Assembly (NCBI GenBank): GCA_964016985.1
Contig: OZ024823.1
Coordinates: 40,768,264-40,832,263, forward strand
Length of the DNA stretch: 64,000 bases
Reading direction: 5' to 3'
Source of the DNA: Anodontia alba
Lineage: Eukaryota; Mollusca; Bivalvia; Lucinida; Lucinidae
Shown: one piece after another, positions 45,728-56,366 of the stretch
How positions within the stretch are numbered: the first letter of the stretch is position 1
How the letters are laid out: every line of letters starts with the position of its first letter
Program-made: the position numbers and the translations under genes
Notes under the pieces: generated by a model
What the model saw: the letters and a program-made list of their open reading frames with translations, nothing else
Told to the model about the DNA's origin: nothing
Database searches by the model: none

Positions 45728-45950
45728 TTAATCCTTGTCCTGCTGAAACCTGATATACTCTGCTTTTGCAAACAGTGTAGATCCAGATCAATTGGCTTCT
45801 GAAGAAGCCAACTGATCTGGATCTGCACTGTTTGCCATTAAGTATATGAATTTATATCAACAATTTGGATTGAGTGATCTGATTGGCTGAAAATTAGGAA
45901 TAGGCGTGGCATCATAATGTATTCAGCTGATTTCAGCAGGACAAGTCTTG
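45728..45950. mobile_element. TTAA hairpin MITE, CCCTTGTCCTGCTGAA-end type
   Basis: Left end TTAATCCTTGTCCTGCTGAA, right end TTTCAGCAGGACAAGTCTTG. The core stem CAGATCAATTGGCTTCTGAA and its return are nearly perfect. Confidence 0.7.
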
Positions 45951-46189
45951 GTCTAGTTTGGCCATGGAATTGGCTTATAATTCTTGATTAGATTTATTTT
46001 ATCAGAATTTTTTTAAATCCTGCCTAACACATTTTAACGGGCAGAGAAAAACACATTCTTTAGTTTCTGCTTCACAGTTACTTATTACTATTTTTTTTTT
46101 ATGTTTTTTTTTTCATACAGATTTAATCTTTACCCATCTGAGCTAATTCAGCAGATGACAAATTGGTGATATTTTTCTCTTTTTTTTCC

Positions 46190-46290
46190 CCAGTAAACAG
46201 GAGATGACATGTCATGTAAATTGTCTTCATGGAAAAACAGGATTTGACATTTCATGCAAATTGTCTTTGTTGAACATAAGAAAAAAATAT
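46190..46290. repeat. Fragment of the TTTGCATGAAATGTCAAAC family
   Basis: AGGATTTGACATTTCATGCA and AATTGTCTTTGT match the left arm. A truncated second left arm precedes it (GAGATGACATGTCATGTAAA). Confidence 0.5.
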
Positions 46291-46564
46291 TTCAAAATTG
46301 TCGGCTGCTGGAAATTTTACTCGGGGTGCTAAGCTTCCCTACTAGAAATGAGAAACATAAAAGTGTATAACTAAAATTCACTGATATCTACATAACAAGA
46401 ATGACATGACAAATATTGTAAAACATTTATTGAAAACAAAAAGTAAAAATGTCTACAGGTGTTGCTATCAGGTGCATACCTACCTGGGTGAATGACAAGA
46501 TGATTATTTCTTTTTATAGGTAAATTTGGATACACTTGGCTTATGGGAGGTCCCAGTGATTTAT

Positions 46565-46678
46565 CCCAGCGGGCACATGACATTAATACAACGTCGGCTC
46601 AACGTCGATGCAACGTCATGGCGTTGCATCGATGTTGAGGCGACATTGTACATGTATTAACGTCATGTGCCCGCTGGG
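46565..46678. mobile_element. 114-bp near-perfect palindromic MITE
   Basis: The arms CCCAGCGGGCACATGAC and GTCATGTGCCCGCTGGG are exact inverted repeats, and the palindrome continues inward through TTAATACA and AACGTCG. It has almost no unpaired middle. No convincing target duplication is seen. Confidence 0.75.
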
Positions 46679-46694
46679 ATCTTTCTGGTAGACT

Positions 46695-46882
46695 TGCATA
46701 GCTCTGGATCAGACTCCTTTTCATCCAAAAAGTGTTGATATTTTTTCTTATATCTCCACAAAAACATATGTTATGGGTACTCATGAGAAGCGCCTCATTG
46801 AGGTGTTTCTAATGAGTATCCACAACATATGTTTTCATGGAGAAATAAGCAAAATATTTACCTGATACCCCCTCTTTTCTTT
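46695..46882. mobile_element. CATATGTTGTGGGTACTC-family MITE
   Basis: From CATAGCTCTGGATCAG to GATACCCCCTCTTTTCTTTC. The stem is formed by AACATATGTTATGGGTACTC and its partner ending CCACAACATATGTTTTC. Confidence 0.65.
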
Positions 46883-47261
46883 CCAGAAGATTAACCTGTG
46901 TAGGGTTCTGTATTTTTTCAAAATATTGGGCCACCTTAACTCCTTACCATACTTATCCTAAAATTTTGATGAGTCCATTTTATGCCTGTTGTAGACTGGC
47001 TCCAGTCATTTTTGTTTTATATCTATTTCTCTCTATTATTTTTTTTAACATGATCCTCTTTAATCCAACTTCAAGCTACCTATGGCTACCTTTCTAGCCA
47101 AGGGACTGAAGTAAACAAAAATTCTACAAGCTATACAAGTGTTGTGTCCCCTCAAAAAAAAAAGAAGAAAAAGAAAAGAAAAAATAAAGAAAGGATCTGG
47201 GGCCAGACTATGCCTGTTGGTGTGGTTAAAATATTGCTTAATGAGTTAACTGTCATTTATA

Positions 47262-48360
47262 GTATGTGCACAAAGTATTGGTTAAATGCTAAGAGGACTA
47301 AGTCTGCCCAGGAAACGGCTCGACATAACCTTAACATGGTTGACTGGGCAGTAAAACTCCAAATAAAAATAAAAGCTGGATGAGTGGCAAAAAGTGTAGA
47401 CCCTGATCAGATGCCTGAAGACAATTCACATGAAATGCCAAAGTTTATTTCTTTGAAAATAATAAAAGAAAAAAAAAAGTAGAATAACATCTACTCCTAA
47501 GCTTAGCACTTTAAGGGTGATGAATTGACATTATGTATGAATTGTCTCCATAGGAATTTTATTCACATGAAATGTCAAACCCTATTTTCCCAGAAAAATA
47601 AGTTACAAGTGCTTACACTTTTGTCTGCTAATATTTCAGTTTGGTGCTTTAAAGATTATGTAACTATGGTAATTCTTCAGAAAGTCTCCTAATCACGCTT
47701 CTACTTTCCTAGAAATTCCACTAAATTAAAATCTAGCTAAATCCAGAAGAAATGAAAATTCTTCCGCCTAATTTACAGTTTCCAAACAAAATGAAATTTT
47801 CGGTCTGCATATTTGGCAAAACACAGCATTTTATTCCATAGGTCTACAAAATTTGAAATACTGGCTGGTACGGAAGTTGATTCACTTGCATGGCTCTAGA
47901 TAAGGGGATTTCCAGATGATTTTTTTTCTTATTTCTTCATGAAAATCTATTTTATGGGTACTCTAGAAGAAATAAGAAAAATATCAACACTTTTTGGTTG
48001 AAAAAAAAAAGGTGACTTATTATGTCCTGAGTTATGCAGTATCGCGTCCTTAACAGTGTTGACTTGGCTGTAAAACTCGAACTCAACTGTAGTATCATGT
48101 ATACTTATCAGGCCTTCATCTTAACCCTTAATGTCTAAGAAAAATTTTGGCAGACACCATGCTAATTTTTTTTTTATAATTTTTCAGCGAAAATAAGACT
48201 TGGCATTTCATTCATTCATTTCCTAGGCAGACAATTCACATGAAATGTCAAGCCTTATTTCCATGAAAAAAAAAAATAAAATTAAAAAAAAAATGTTGTG
48301 TGCTGCAGTTATGATTTAGTGCTTTAAGGGTTATGATTTGAACAGGTCATATGTGAGTGC
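47262..48360. other. Intron segment with repeat fragments only
   Basis: It holds a SINE 3' end (GCTAAGAGGACTAAGTCTGC to GGTTGACTGGGCAGTAAAAC, about 47262-47365), TTTGCATGAAATGTC-family pieces around 47400-47605 and 48155-48285, a collapsed CATATGTTGTGG-family copy that has lost its palindrome (about 47895-48030), and a SINE tail near 48045. No gene is seen. Confidence 0.5.
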
Positions 48361-48519
48361 CAGTTAATAAACATGTTTGTTGAATGGTAAACCCTGTGGA
48401 TCCAGATCAAATTTTAAGTTTTTTTAACTGATATAGGCCTACACTGTTTGCTCAGTATCCAGAACCCTGCAGATTTTGCCAAATTATCATGACAGTTACC
48501 GTATTGATCCTTAGTATTG

Positions 48520-48740
48520 GGACTCCATATCTACTCACCATACTTATCCTAAAATTTGAAACAGTCCATTCTACTGCCTGTTGATGTGTCTAAAATATTG
48601 CTGTATGTATGGCAAACAGTGTAAACTGTGGCAAACAGTGTAGACCCTGATCAGACACCCCATTCTGCAGGATTTGATAAGGGGTCTACACTGTTTGCAA
48701 AGGTCTATCTGTACCTATACTTAGGGTTATTATGGTTATT
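48520..48740. mobile_element. Hairpin MITE just upstream of PRKD exon 2
   Basis: The left arm is CTCACCATACTTATCCTAAA and the right end CTGTACCTATACTTAGGGTT. The core GGCAAACAGTGTAGACCCTG pairs with GGGGTCTACACTGTTTGC, and a short direct repeat of GTGGCAAACAGTGTA sits at its start. It ends about 40 bases before the splice acceptor, so it may touch the branch-point region. Confidence 0.68.
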
Positions 48741-48775
48741 ATGGTATCTGAATTGCACTTGTCTTTCTGTTACAG

Positions 48776-48914
48776 TATCCTGAACATGGATTTTATGGGA
48801 TTGCGGACAAGATTTTGCTGTTCCGCCATGATGGACAAACTCACAATGTGCTTCAGATGATCACTAATCCTTCAGATGTGAAGGAAGGATGTCTGGTAGA
48901 AGTGGTCCTGTCAG
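48776..48914 (+). CDS. PRKD: Protein kinase D, coding exon 2
   Basis: It follows the acceptor TTTCTGTTACAG and ends TCAG before the donor GTATGTG. The 139 bases give 46 codons plus one base (phase 1). The translation YPEHGFYGIADKILLFRHD and NVLQMITNPSDVKEGCLVEV continues exon 1 in frame (..VDRK + YPEHGFYG). It fits the second half of the PRKD ubiquitin-like domain, whose family pattern is FPECGFYGxxDKILLFRHD and EGDLIEVVLS. It ends at VVLS, just before the position where the first C1 zinc finger begins in known PRKDs. There are no stops or odd residues. Confidence 0.92.
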
Positions 48915-49159
48915 GTATGTGAAAGTGGTGAAATAGTTTACAGATATCAGATTTACCACGGTTTGAACACTAAAAATATCGTACCATGGTTCGATTTTGA
49001 CAGAACAGGTTTTTGTATCAATTCTTTATTGCTTAAATATATCCATTGAATTGTAATTTGTGTCTGAAATCCATGAAAGTTTACGAAATCTATGATGTTT
49101 CAAAAATGAAAGTAGAATGTTTGCGGTGTTCAGGTTTATAGGTGAATTATGTATTAGGC

Positions 49160-49455
49160 TTTGTTTGTGTTGAGGTTTTACGGCCCATTCAACCCAATGG
49201 GGTCATGTTGAGCGCGGTCAGTTTACCTAACCACACATTTACTTGGCAGGCTTAGTCCTCCAAGCTGTTAACCAGTATTGTGCACATTCTTTCGCCAGAA
49301 ACTGACAACTGCCCTTCTTGAATCAGCGGAAGGAAGGGAATGACTGTAGAAAATATTTCATGATCAATCTCCATGAAAGAATGTTGCCTACCTCGACGGG
49401 GGTCTAACCCGCGATCCCTGGTCTCCAATCGGACGCACATCCAACTGAGCTGGTA
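49160..49455 (-). mobile_element. tRNA-headed SINE, reverse orientation
   Basis: Reading on the minus strand it ends TTTACGG-complement plus an AACACAAACAAA tail and contains the TTCCGCTGATTCAAGAAGGG domain. The B box is GGGTTAGACCCCC, and the A-box region CAGCTCAGTTGGATG has a small deletion near the anticodon arm. It is 0.25 kb inside intron 2, antisense to PRKD. Confidence 0.8.
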
Positions 49456-49459
49456 CCAG

Positions 49460-50080
49460 TACTACTATGTGATACCAACAAGTAGTAAAAATCGATCATA
49501 CTATTATTATTATTGTTAATTTGTTTCATGAATGCATACATATTTTTTTTTATATTTTTCGTTATGACTGTTTACTATCCCAAATATTTAGAAACTTCTA
49601 GATTTTGAACAAGTCATTTCTCTACATAGAAGTGACTTTTTTAAATTCAAGAGACAGAATAGCAAAGTATTTAGAGTAAAATAAGTAAGTAGTCAGAAGC
49701 CATGTGTTTTTTGAAGTTGATTTATTTTCCTGAGGATGACATGCATGACTCCATTTGGTTAGTTTCTTCATATTCTTTAACTGTACTTGCATAAGAGTTG
49801 CATTTTATCAAATTTTTCTTTAAAAAGAGTTATTTTCAGAGTAGTTAACTTACTTTTCTTTTGAATATTTTTCACCAAAATGTGCATGCAGTAATAGGTT
49901 CACATATCCTGGAATATATTGAACTTAGAGGCCTTAGTGTATTGCAATACGGGTTTGCTGTATTGCAATATATTGCAATACATTTTTTATACCCCACTAC
50001 AAGATAGTTCAGGTATTGTGGTTTCACATTGGTCGTTCATGTATTCGTTCATCTGTCCTATGTCCGTCGTTCTGTATTTT
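49460..50080. other. AT-rich intron, nothing recognised
   Basis: It holds TATTGCAATA repeated around 49940-49985 and otherwise no family I can name. Confidence 0.45.
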
Positions 50081-50460
50081 CGTTTCTAGATGATAACTTG
50101 AGTGAATGTCAATGGATTTTCACTAAACTCGGTATGTGCATTGATATTGTGGAGGTCTGGTTTGGGATTGCTTATGGACCGATTTTTTGTTTCAGGACGA
50201 TAACTTGAGTAACTGTCAATGGATTTTTACCAAACTTGGTATGTGCATTGCTTTTATGGAGAGCTAGTGGGCAAATTTCGTCAATTTTTGACAGAGTTAT
50301 CTGCCCGCAACACATCCATATTTTCATTTCAGGACAATAACTTGAGTAAATCTCAATGGATTTTCACCCAACTTGATATGTGCATTGATGTGGAGATCTG
50401 GTTTGGGATTGCTGTTGGGTGCATTTCATCAATTTTTAACAGAGTAATCTCCTCATGACA
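50080..50460 (+). repeat. Tandem minisatellite, GATAACTTGAGT units
   Basis: Three units start with GATAACTTGAGT or AATAACTTGAGT at about 50092, 50200 and 50337. Each contains TCAATGGATTTTCACCAAAC-like and GGTATGTGCATTG-like segments. Confidence 0.75.
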
Positions 50461-50509
50461 TGATAATGGCGGGGTATTATTGTTCCATGTTTTTGTCACA
50501 CCTGCTTGT

Positions 50510-51760
50510 GGCAAGGTGCGAAGTAGGGAATTTGAATTTCTGTTATGTCGAGTCTAGCATTTAAGTGGATTTCTCTGTAACGGTGATAGCTGTGAGTTTC
50601 AAACCTTGCATAGTGATTGTCCTTGATAAGCTCTTCAAGCACGCACTATGACCTGGTGCCCTTGACCTAGATTTTGCGCTTGAGTGACTTTTTCCTGATT
50701 TTACGTTGAGTCAGCACTATTTATGTCGAGTTAAGCATAAAAAGCCTTTCTCTGAAGCTGTGATAGCTGAGTGTGTTAAAGAGTGTCAAACCTTGCATAG
50801 TAATTGTCTTCAACATATAGCATGCACTATGACCCTGTGTGCTTTACCTAGATATTGCGCTCGAGTGACTTTGTCATGAATTTACGTCAAGTCTAGCATT
50901 AAAGTGCTTTTCTCTGTAGCAGTTATAGCTGTGGGCCCAGTTGTTCAAAGCGTCGTTAGCTTAACGAGCTCGTTAAGGGTCATTTCGTTAACTATTTTAG
51001 CGGATTCAATACACAATATTCTGATATTTTTTTCCGAAAAAATGTGAGTAGCTTTTGCACTGCAAAAGCTACTCACATTTTTTCAGCAAAAAATTTCGGC
51101 ATATTTGCGTATCAGTTGATGTAAATTTTAACGAATCGTTAACTAACAACATCGTTAGTTTTGAACAACTGGGCCCGTGATGGTCAAACCTTGCATAGTA
51201 ATTCTACTTGTCATAATCTACAGGCACACACTATGACCCAGTGCTCTTGACCTAGATTTCATGCCCCAGTGGCTTTGTCATGATTTTACATCAAGTCTAG
51301 CATTTAAGCACATTTCTCTGAAGAGATGATAGCTGGGAGTGTCAAACCTTGCACAGTAATTGTCCTCAACATACTCTTCAAGCACGCACTATGACCTGGT
51401 GCCCTTGATCTAAATATCGTGCTTAAGTGACTTTGTCATGATTTTACATCGAGTCTTGCATTTAAGTGGTTTTCTCTGCAGCAATGATAGCTGCAAATGT
51501 CAAGCCTTGCATAGTAATTGGCCTTGACATTATCTTAAGCACACACTATGATCCAGCACCTTTGACCTAGATTTCGCACTCCAGTAGCTTTATCATGATT
51601 TTAGGTTTAGCTTTAAAGTGCGTTTCTGTGAAGCGGTGATAACTGCGAGTGTCAAACCTTGCATAGTAATTGTCTTTGACATACTCTTCAAGTACATACT
51701 GTAACCCTGTGCCCTTGATCTAGACTTTGCGCTCCAGTGACTAAGCCCAATGCAAGTGTG
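50510..51760 (+). repeat. Tandem repeat of about 170-190 bp
   Basis: At least six units carry GTGATAGCTG, TCAAACCTTGCATAGTAATT, CACGCACTATGACC and GACCTAGATTTNGCGCT in that order. One unit is interrupted by a palindromic MITE. Spacing varies through small indels. Confidence 0.78.
50933..51176. mobile_element. Palindromic MITE inside the tandem repeat
   Basis: The ends GGGCCCAGTTGTTCAAA and, inverted, GGGCCCAGTTGTTCAAA are identical and continue imperfectly through CGTTAGCTTAACGA. A second hairpin sits in the middle, with GTGAGTAGCTTTTGCA and TGCAAAAGCTACTCAC separated by one base. It inserted into one minisatellite unit (AGTTATAGCTGT before, GTGATGGTCAAACC after). Confidence 0.75.
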
Positions 51761-51894
51761 AAGTCAACTTCTGCAGGATTCTTGTTATTAGTATATTGTT
51801 GCACCCCTAGTCTGTGACATAGTTCCTGATAAAAAGAATAGCTAGAAAATTAATTTTCTTATTTCTTCACGAAAATATGTGTTGGAAGTACTAA

Positions 51895-52115
51895 CCCATT
51901 GTAGATTGAATGAACTCCCCCACACTATAAATTGGAAGAGTCCAATTTCAATTTTAGGTATGTCAGGCTGTGTGATTTAGATATACCAAGAGAACAATTG
52001 TTGAATTATTTGCAAACAGTGGAGACCCTGATCAGACGCCGCAGAATGCGGCATCTGATCTTGGGTCTCCACTGTTTGCCAGTTACCCTTCTAGGTGTTT
52101 CCAGACTACAATGAG
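51895..52115. mobile_element. TTAA hairpin MITE, CCCATTGTAGA-end type
   Basis: The left end CTAACCCATTGTAGATTGAA and right end AGACTACAATGAGCTAA are degenerate relatives of the 42310-42504 copy. The core TTTGCAAACAGTGGAGACCC with inner stem GACGCCGCAGAATGCGGCAT is well preserved. Confidence 0.68.
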
Positions 52116-52364
52116 CTAATAAAAAGTCACGTACCTTAGCTCATTTCTCACAGACTGTAAGAGATAGCCTTTTCATAAGTGCAGCAAAACAATTTTGGTA
52201 GAGTTACCTCCCCTGAACATGTATCCTCTCCTGTTAAATAATAAATGAATCAAAATGTTTTGGTGATAAATAAGAAAAAAATGCCTGTGTATTGCATCAA
52301 AAATCACCATTACAGGAAGCCCTGAAGTAGCAAAGGACTTGTTAAGGAGGAGTACTTAGTGTTC

Positions 52365-52480
52365 ATTCTGGGATAATTTTTCTCATTTCTGAATAAAACC
52401 ATCTATTTTTGGTACTCATAGACATTCCTCAGTGAGGCGCTTCTAATGAATACTCATCATGTATGTTATGGAGAACTGGA
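52365..52480. repeat. CATATGTTGTGG-family fragment
   Basis: GGATAATTTTTCTCATTTCT, TTTTTGGTACTCATAGACAT and GAGGCGCTTCTAATGAATAC are parts of a decayed copy directly left of a full one. Confidence 0.5.
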
Positions 52481-52674
52481 CATAGCTACAGATAAGAGGG
52501 GGTATCCGTATAATATTTTTCTTATTTCTTGACAAAAACATATGTTGTGGGTACTCATTAGAAGTGCCTCAGTGAGGTGCTTCTAATGAGTACCCACAAC
52601 ATATGTTTTCGTCGAGAAATAAGAAAAAAACTTAACATTTTTGGGATGAAAAAAGCGCTTTATATGTTGCTATG
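52481..52674. mobile_element. CATATGTTGTGGGTACTC-family MITE, near full length
   Basis: Ends CATAGCTACAGATAAGAG and CTTTATATGTTGCTATG. The stem AACATATGTTGTGGGTACTC pairs perfectly with GAGTACCCACAACATATGTT, and the inner arms are AGAAGTGCCTC and GAGGTGCTTCT. This is one of the two best copies. Confidence 0.75.
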
Positions 52675-53507
52675 ACTGGACAAAATTATCTCTTAATACA
52701 TTGTACTCCTCCTTAACAAGTCCTCTGTAGGAAAAATTCATTCTAAGTTCCACATTGTTTTTGGTTAGGTGATAATTGAGGTGATAATATGAACACATTA
52801 TATATAGTTAATGAAGGCTTTGATGGGTGGGGATAGGGTATGGTGGGCTAGGTTAGGGTAAATAGGACCAGGGAGGCAGAATGACCACTGGGGCAAAATG
52901 AATGTGGGGTCGAGCTGAGGGGACGTCTTGGGGCAAAATGAACAGAAGAGTAAATGTTTTGGGGCAAAATGACCCCAGTTTACCAAATGTACCATCATGC
53001 TATACGTTTCACTTTGAAAATAAGCTTAGAAATGTTTAGTTTGCACTGAGTCAGCCCAGTAGTTTAGGGAAAAAACTTTGTCCTGGGTTTTCCATAGACA
53101 GTCAGGTTCTATATAGAGCTTCCTATATCAGTAATGAATGACAGAGGTAAGAATTCTTCATATACATTTCAACTTTAAGGGCCTACTGAGTATGCAGGCC
53201 AAAAATTGTCCAAAAAATCAAAGTATAAGACCCAAGCTATACTGTTAAAATTTTGGTACTGGATTCTGGTACTGGATTTTCCCAGTTGGTCCCAGCAAAT
53301 ACAAATAGATCTGCCACATTGAGAACCTGACAACTGCAAACAAAATGTTTTATTTCTGGTTTGGTTTGACTGCAACAAAACGTACCCATGACTTTTCTTC
53401 CTTGGTAAGCGAATTTAAAGGATATTGGTTTTCTTCTTTTTTTTTTCAGATCGACATAGTAAAACCTGGCTAATGTATTTGTATTTCCATTTTTGTTTGA
53501 CAACATA
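52675..53507. other. Intron stretch without recognised features
   Basis: A GGGGCAAAATGA motif recurs three times around 52890-52975. No gene, RNA or mobile-element end is seen. Confidence 0.45.
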
Positions 53508-54785
53508 TGAGGGCGTGTCATTAAATAACCAACCTATCCCATTTCCATTGGACTGAGAAGGTCACAATTTTCATGCTTTGTTTCAATATATGTTTTATAC
53601 ATGGGTACAAAATTGCACACGTATCGTGTCATTCTTTAATAAGATATTGAATATCAAACATGGCTAGTGATGCAAAGGCATGCTTTTCATCTAAAGTTGA
53701 GTACCGTGCTGTAATTCGGTACTTGTATTTAATAGGTAAAACAGGCAAGGAAATACACGGCGAGTTAGCTGATGTTTATGGGTCTTCTGCACCATCTTAT
53801 GCTCAGGTTAAATTCTGGGTAGGGGAATTCAAACGGGGTAGAACGTCTCTAGAAGATGAAGCCAGGTCTGGACGCCCACTGGATGCCACCGACGAAGAAA
53901 TGTGTAAGAAAGTTCGGGATCTGGTATACTCTGATAGGCAAATTCAGGTGGAAGAAATAGCGCAGGCATTAGGCATTTCACATGGTAGCGTTTCAACAAT
54001 CTTAAATGATCGTTTAGGTATGCGCAAGCTAACAGCCCGTTGGGTCCCCAAATCCCTTAGCGATGAGCAAATGGCAACCAGAGCATCAGTATGCAGCGCC
54101 TTGTTGAAGCGTTTTAGGTCAAAAGATGATTTTCTTTTGCGTCTGGTGACTGTAGATGAGACTTGGGTTCATTATTATGAGCCAGAGAATAAAGCTCAGT
54201 CGTCAGTGGGTAGGACCTGGGTCCCCGAGGCCAAAGAAGTTCACGACGCAACCATCTGCTGGCAAGGTGATGGCCACTGTATTTTGGGACGCAAAAGGTG
54301 TTATTATGTTGGACTTTTTACCCAAGAGAAGTACAATAACTGGAGTGTACTAAGCAAACTTGTTAGACCCGCTGAGAACCGCCATCCGTGAAAAACGCCG
54401 AGGTAAACTCTCTAAAGGTGTTTTGCTGCAACAGGACAACACGAGAGTCCACACTTGCAAAGTTGCAATGGATGCTGTAGTGCGAAATGGGTATGAATTA
54501 ATACCATATCTGCCTATTCGCCTGACCTAGCTCCTAGCGATTTCTTCCTATTCCCAAACTTGAAAAAGGATATCCGTGGACTTCATTTCCAGTCTGATGA
54601 AGAAGTCGTGATGGCAGTTGAGGAGTGGGTCAATGGAAAGGACCCTGACTTTTACAGTTCTGGGCTAATGGCACTTGAACACCGTTAGTCTAAGTGCATC
54701 ACACTAGAGGGCAATTACATCGAAAAAGAAGAGATGGATCTCAACCGGAAATAAGTTAGGCTGGTTACTTATTGACTCACACTTG
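53508..54785 (+). mobile_element. Mariner element, full length but decayed
   Basis: It is 1278 bp, flanked by TA at 53506-53507 and 54786-54787. The terminal inverted repeats are TGAGGGCGTGTCATTAAATAACC-like on the left and GGTTACTTATTGACTCACAC on the right, with several mismatches. Size, TA target and transposase identify a mariner (Tc1/mariner superfamily) element. It sits in the sense orientation in PRKD intron 2. Confidence 0.88.
53660..54754 (+). pseudogene. Mariner transposase, inactivated
   Basis: The first 243 codons are open from MASDAKACF. They cover the N-terminal helix-turn-helix (around residues 14-60), the second DNA-binding helix-turn-helix (QVEEIAQALGISHGSVSTIL) and the linker WVPKSL. 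The first catalytic Asp is in VTVDETW (residue 166). A frameshift near 54200 moves the frame to the one encoding MATVFWDAKGVIMLDFLPK. An in-frame TAA at 54351 follows, then QQDN with the second Asp (54435). A one-base loss near 54510 precedes LAPSD with the third Asp (54539). A TAG replaces a Trp near 54688. Correcting for the lost base, the second and third Asp are 35 codons apart, as in the D,D34D mariner signature. Confidence 0.88.
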
Positions 54786-54944
54786 TAAACAAATTGTCAA
54801 ACACATTAGAAATTCATTGAAAACAGTGTGTCTCAGGCATGTAATGTTTCCTTCTCATTGAATTTCATGTTACATGTGCTGTACCATAGAGCTTGCTCAC
54901 GCGCGCCAGGCCACATGCGGCAAGGAGCTCACTATAATTTAGGC
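54786..54944. other. Short spacer, nothing recognised
   Basis: No feature could be supported between the mariner element and the next hairpin copy. Confidence 0.4.
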
Positions 54945-55075
54945 CAATTTTAGTTATTTTTACACCAAAGCATGTCTTGTGAGGACTCATTTGAATCGTC
55001 TTGCTAAGGTGATTCCAATGAGTACCCACAAGATATATGCTGATGCAGGAATAACAAAAAATTGTCCTAACATAG
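54945..55075. repeat. Diverged CATATGTTGTGG-family copy
   Basis: GCATGTCTTGTGAGGACTCA pairs with GAGTACCCACAAGATATATG. The inner arms are AATCGTCTTGC and AAGGTGATT. Confidence 0.5.
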
Positions 55076-55129
55076 TCTTATTTATCGCCCAATCTGACTC
55101 AATAAGGCTAAGCTCAAGGAGTGGTTTAC

Positions 55130-55350
55130 CATGTTCACCCTAAGTATTGGGACAGACAGGCCTAAGCAAACGTGTAGACCCAGATCAGATTCCACAGAAT
55201 GTGGCATCTGATCAGTGTCTACACTGTTTGCCATACATCCAGCACTTTTTAGATACTTCAGCAGATAGAAAAATAGATTGGTTAAAATTTACGACGAATA
55301 TAATGATAACTTAAAATGGACCAATATTTAGATTAAATATGGTAAGTTCC
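55130..55350. mobile_element. Hairpin MITE, CCCTAAGTATTGGGAC-end type
   Basis: Left end CACCCTAAGTATTGGGACAG; right end reads, inverted, as TTAATCTAAATATTGGTCC. The core AACGTGTAGACCCAGATCAG pairs with TGATCAGTGTCTACACTGTT. Confidence 0.65.
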
Positions 55351-55477
55351 ACTTCAGCTGAAGAGATTGGACAATTTATAGAGGAAATAACCTAAAACAT
55401 GACTATTACTATTTGATCTGTGATTCATGGAATTATGCATCATAAATTAATTAATCCCCAGCAAAATAAAGTATTAC

Positions 55478-55690
55478 TGTATTTATCCTAACTATTGGGG
55501 CGCTTTAACTTCTTATCGTACTTGCCCTGTAATTTGAAAAGGTCTGTTTTAATGTATGTTGATGTTTCTCAAAACTTCTGGATGAGTGGCAAACAGTGCT
55601 GACCCAGATCAGATGCCGCAGATGTAGCATCTGATCTGAGTCTACACTGTTTGCTCAGGCCTCTGTCCCAGTACATAAGGTTATTACTTG
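55478..55690. mobile_element. Hairpin MITE, CCCTAAGTATTGGGAC-end type
   Basis: TATCCTAACTATTGGGGC leads into the left arm, then AAACAGTGCTGACCCAGATC with return GATCTGAGTCTACACTGTTT, ending CCCAGTACATAAGGTTATTA. Confidence 0.65.
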
Positions 55691-55691
55691 G

Positions 55692-55886
55692 ACATTGCTC
55701 GAGATAAGAGAGGGTATCCACATTATATTTTTCTTATTTCTCCATGAAAACATATGTTGTGGGTACTCATTAAAAGTGCCTCGGTCAAGCGCTTCTAATG
55801 GATACCTTCAGCATAAATTTTCGTGAAGAAGTAAGAAAAATATCAAGACTTTTCGGTTGAAAAAAGCAACTTATCTGGAGCCATGT
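55692..55886. mobile_element. CATATGTTGTGGGTACTC-family MITE
   Basis: Ends ATTGCTCGAGATAAGAG and CTTATCTGGAGCCAT. The left arm is intact; the right arm is degenerate (GGATACCTTCAGCATAAATT). Confidence 0.65.
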
Positions 55887-56366
55887 TAGGGTTGTTATGG
55901 TACTGGCTATTTAAATATGTTGTTATCTGGTTGTCAGTGAGAAAGTCTTAATATGAGAAGAAAGGTAATATTACACAAACCAGATTAGAGATCCCAGTGT
56001 GGCTTTAGTCCATCAGAATTCCATTCTGGTGTTGGCCATTTGGGAATTGGACTTGATTCCAATCATGGCTATAAAAATTTGAGGGGCCTGAAGTTAGAGG
56101 ACTATCCTGATAAACATTTTTTTCATTTTCTGTTGTGAACGCTCATTAGAAATGCCTCTCTAAGCGCCTGAGGTGCTTCTGATAAATACCGATATGTTTT
56201 TCACAAAAAAAAAAAATATACGTGTGCATTGATGGAACTCATTAGATGCTTTTATATATTCTAAAAAAGCCAGCCTTTCTGCATTCATAAACTTAGCAAT
56301 GTTAGCAAGGAAATTTTTGAGCTGCTTGTAATAGGGTTCACAGGTACATCATATTGTATTTATATA
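55887..56366. other. Spacer with a decayed hairpin copy
   Basis: A CATATGTTGTGG-family remnant lies at about 56100-56215 (GTTGTGAACGCTCATTAGAA). Otherwise nothing is recognised. Confidence 0.45.

Larger units (their letters stand above)
34233..48775 (+). other. PRKD: PRKD intron 1 (about 14.5 kb)
   Basis: It starts GTGAGA and ends TTTCTGTTACAG, a standard GT-AG pair. The intron is filled with MITEs, SINE pieces and hairpins, annotated separately. I find no other host gene inside it. Confidence 0.8.
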
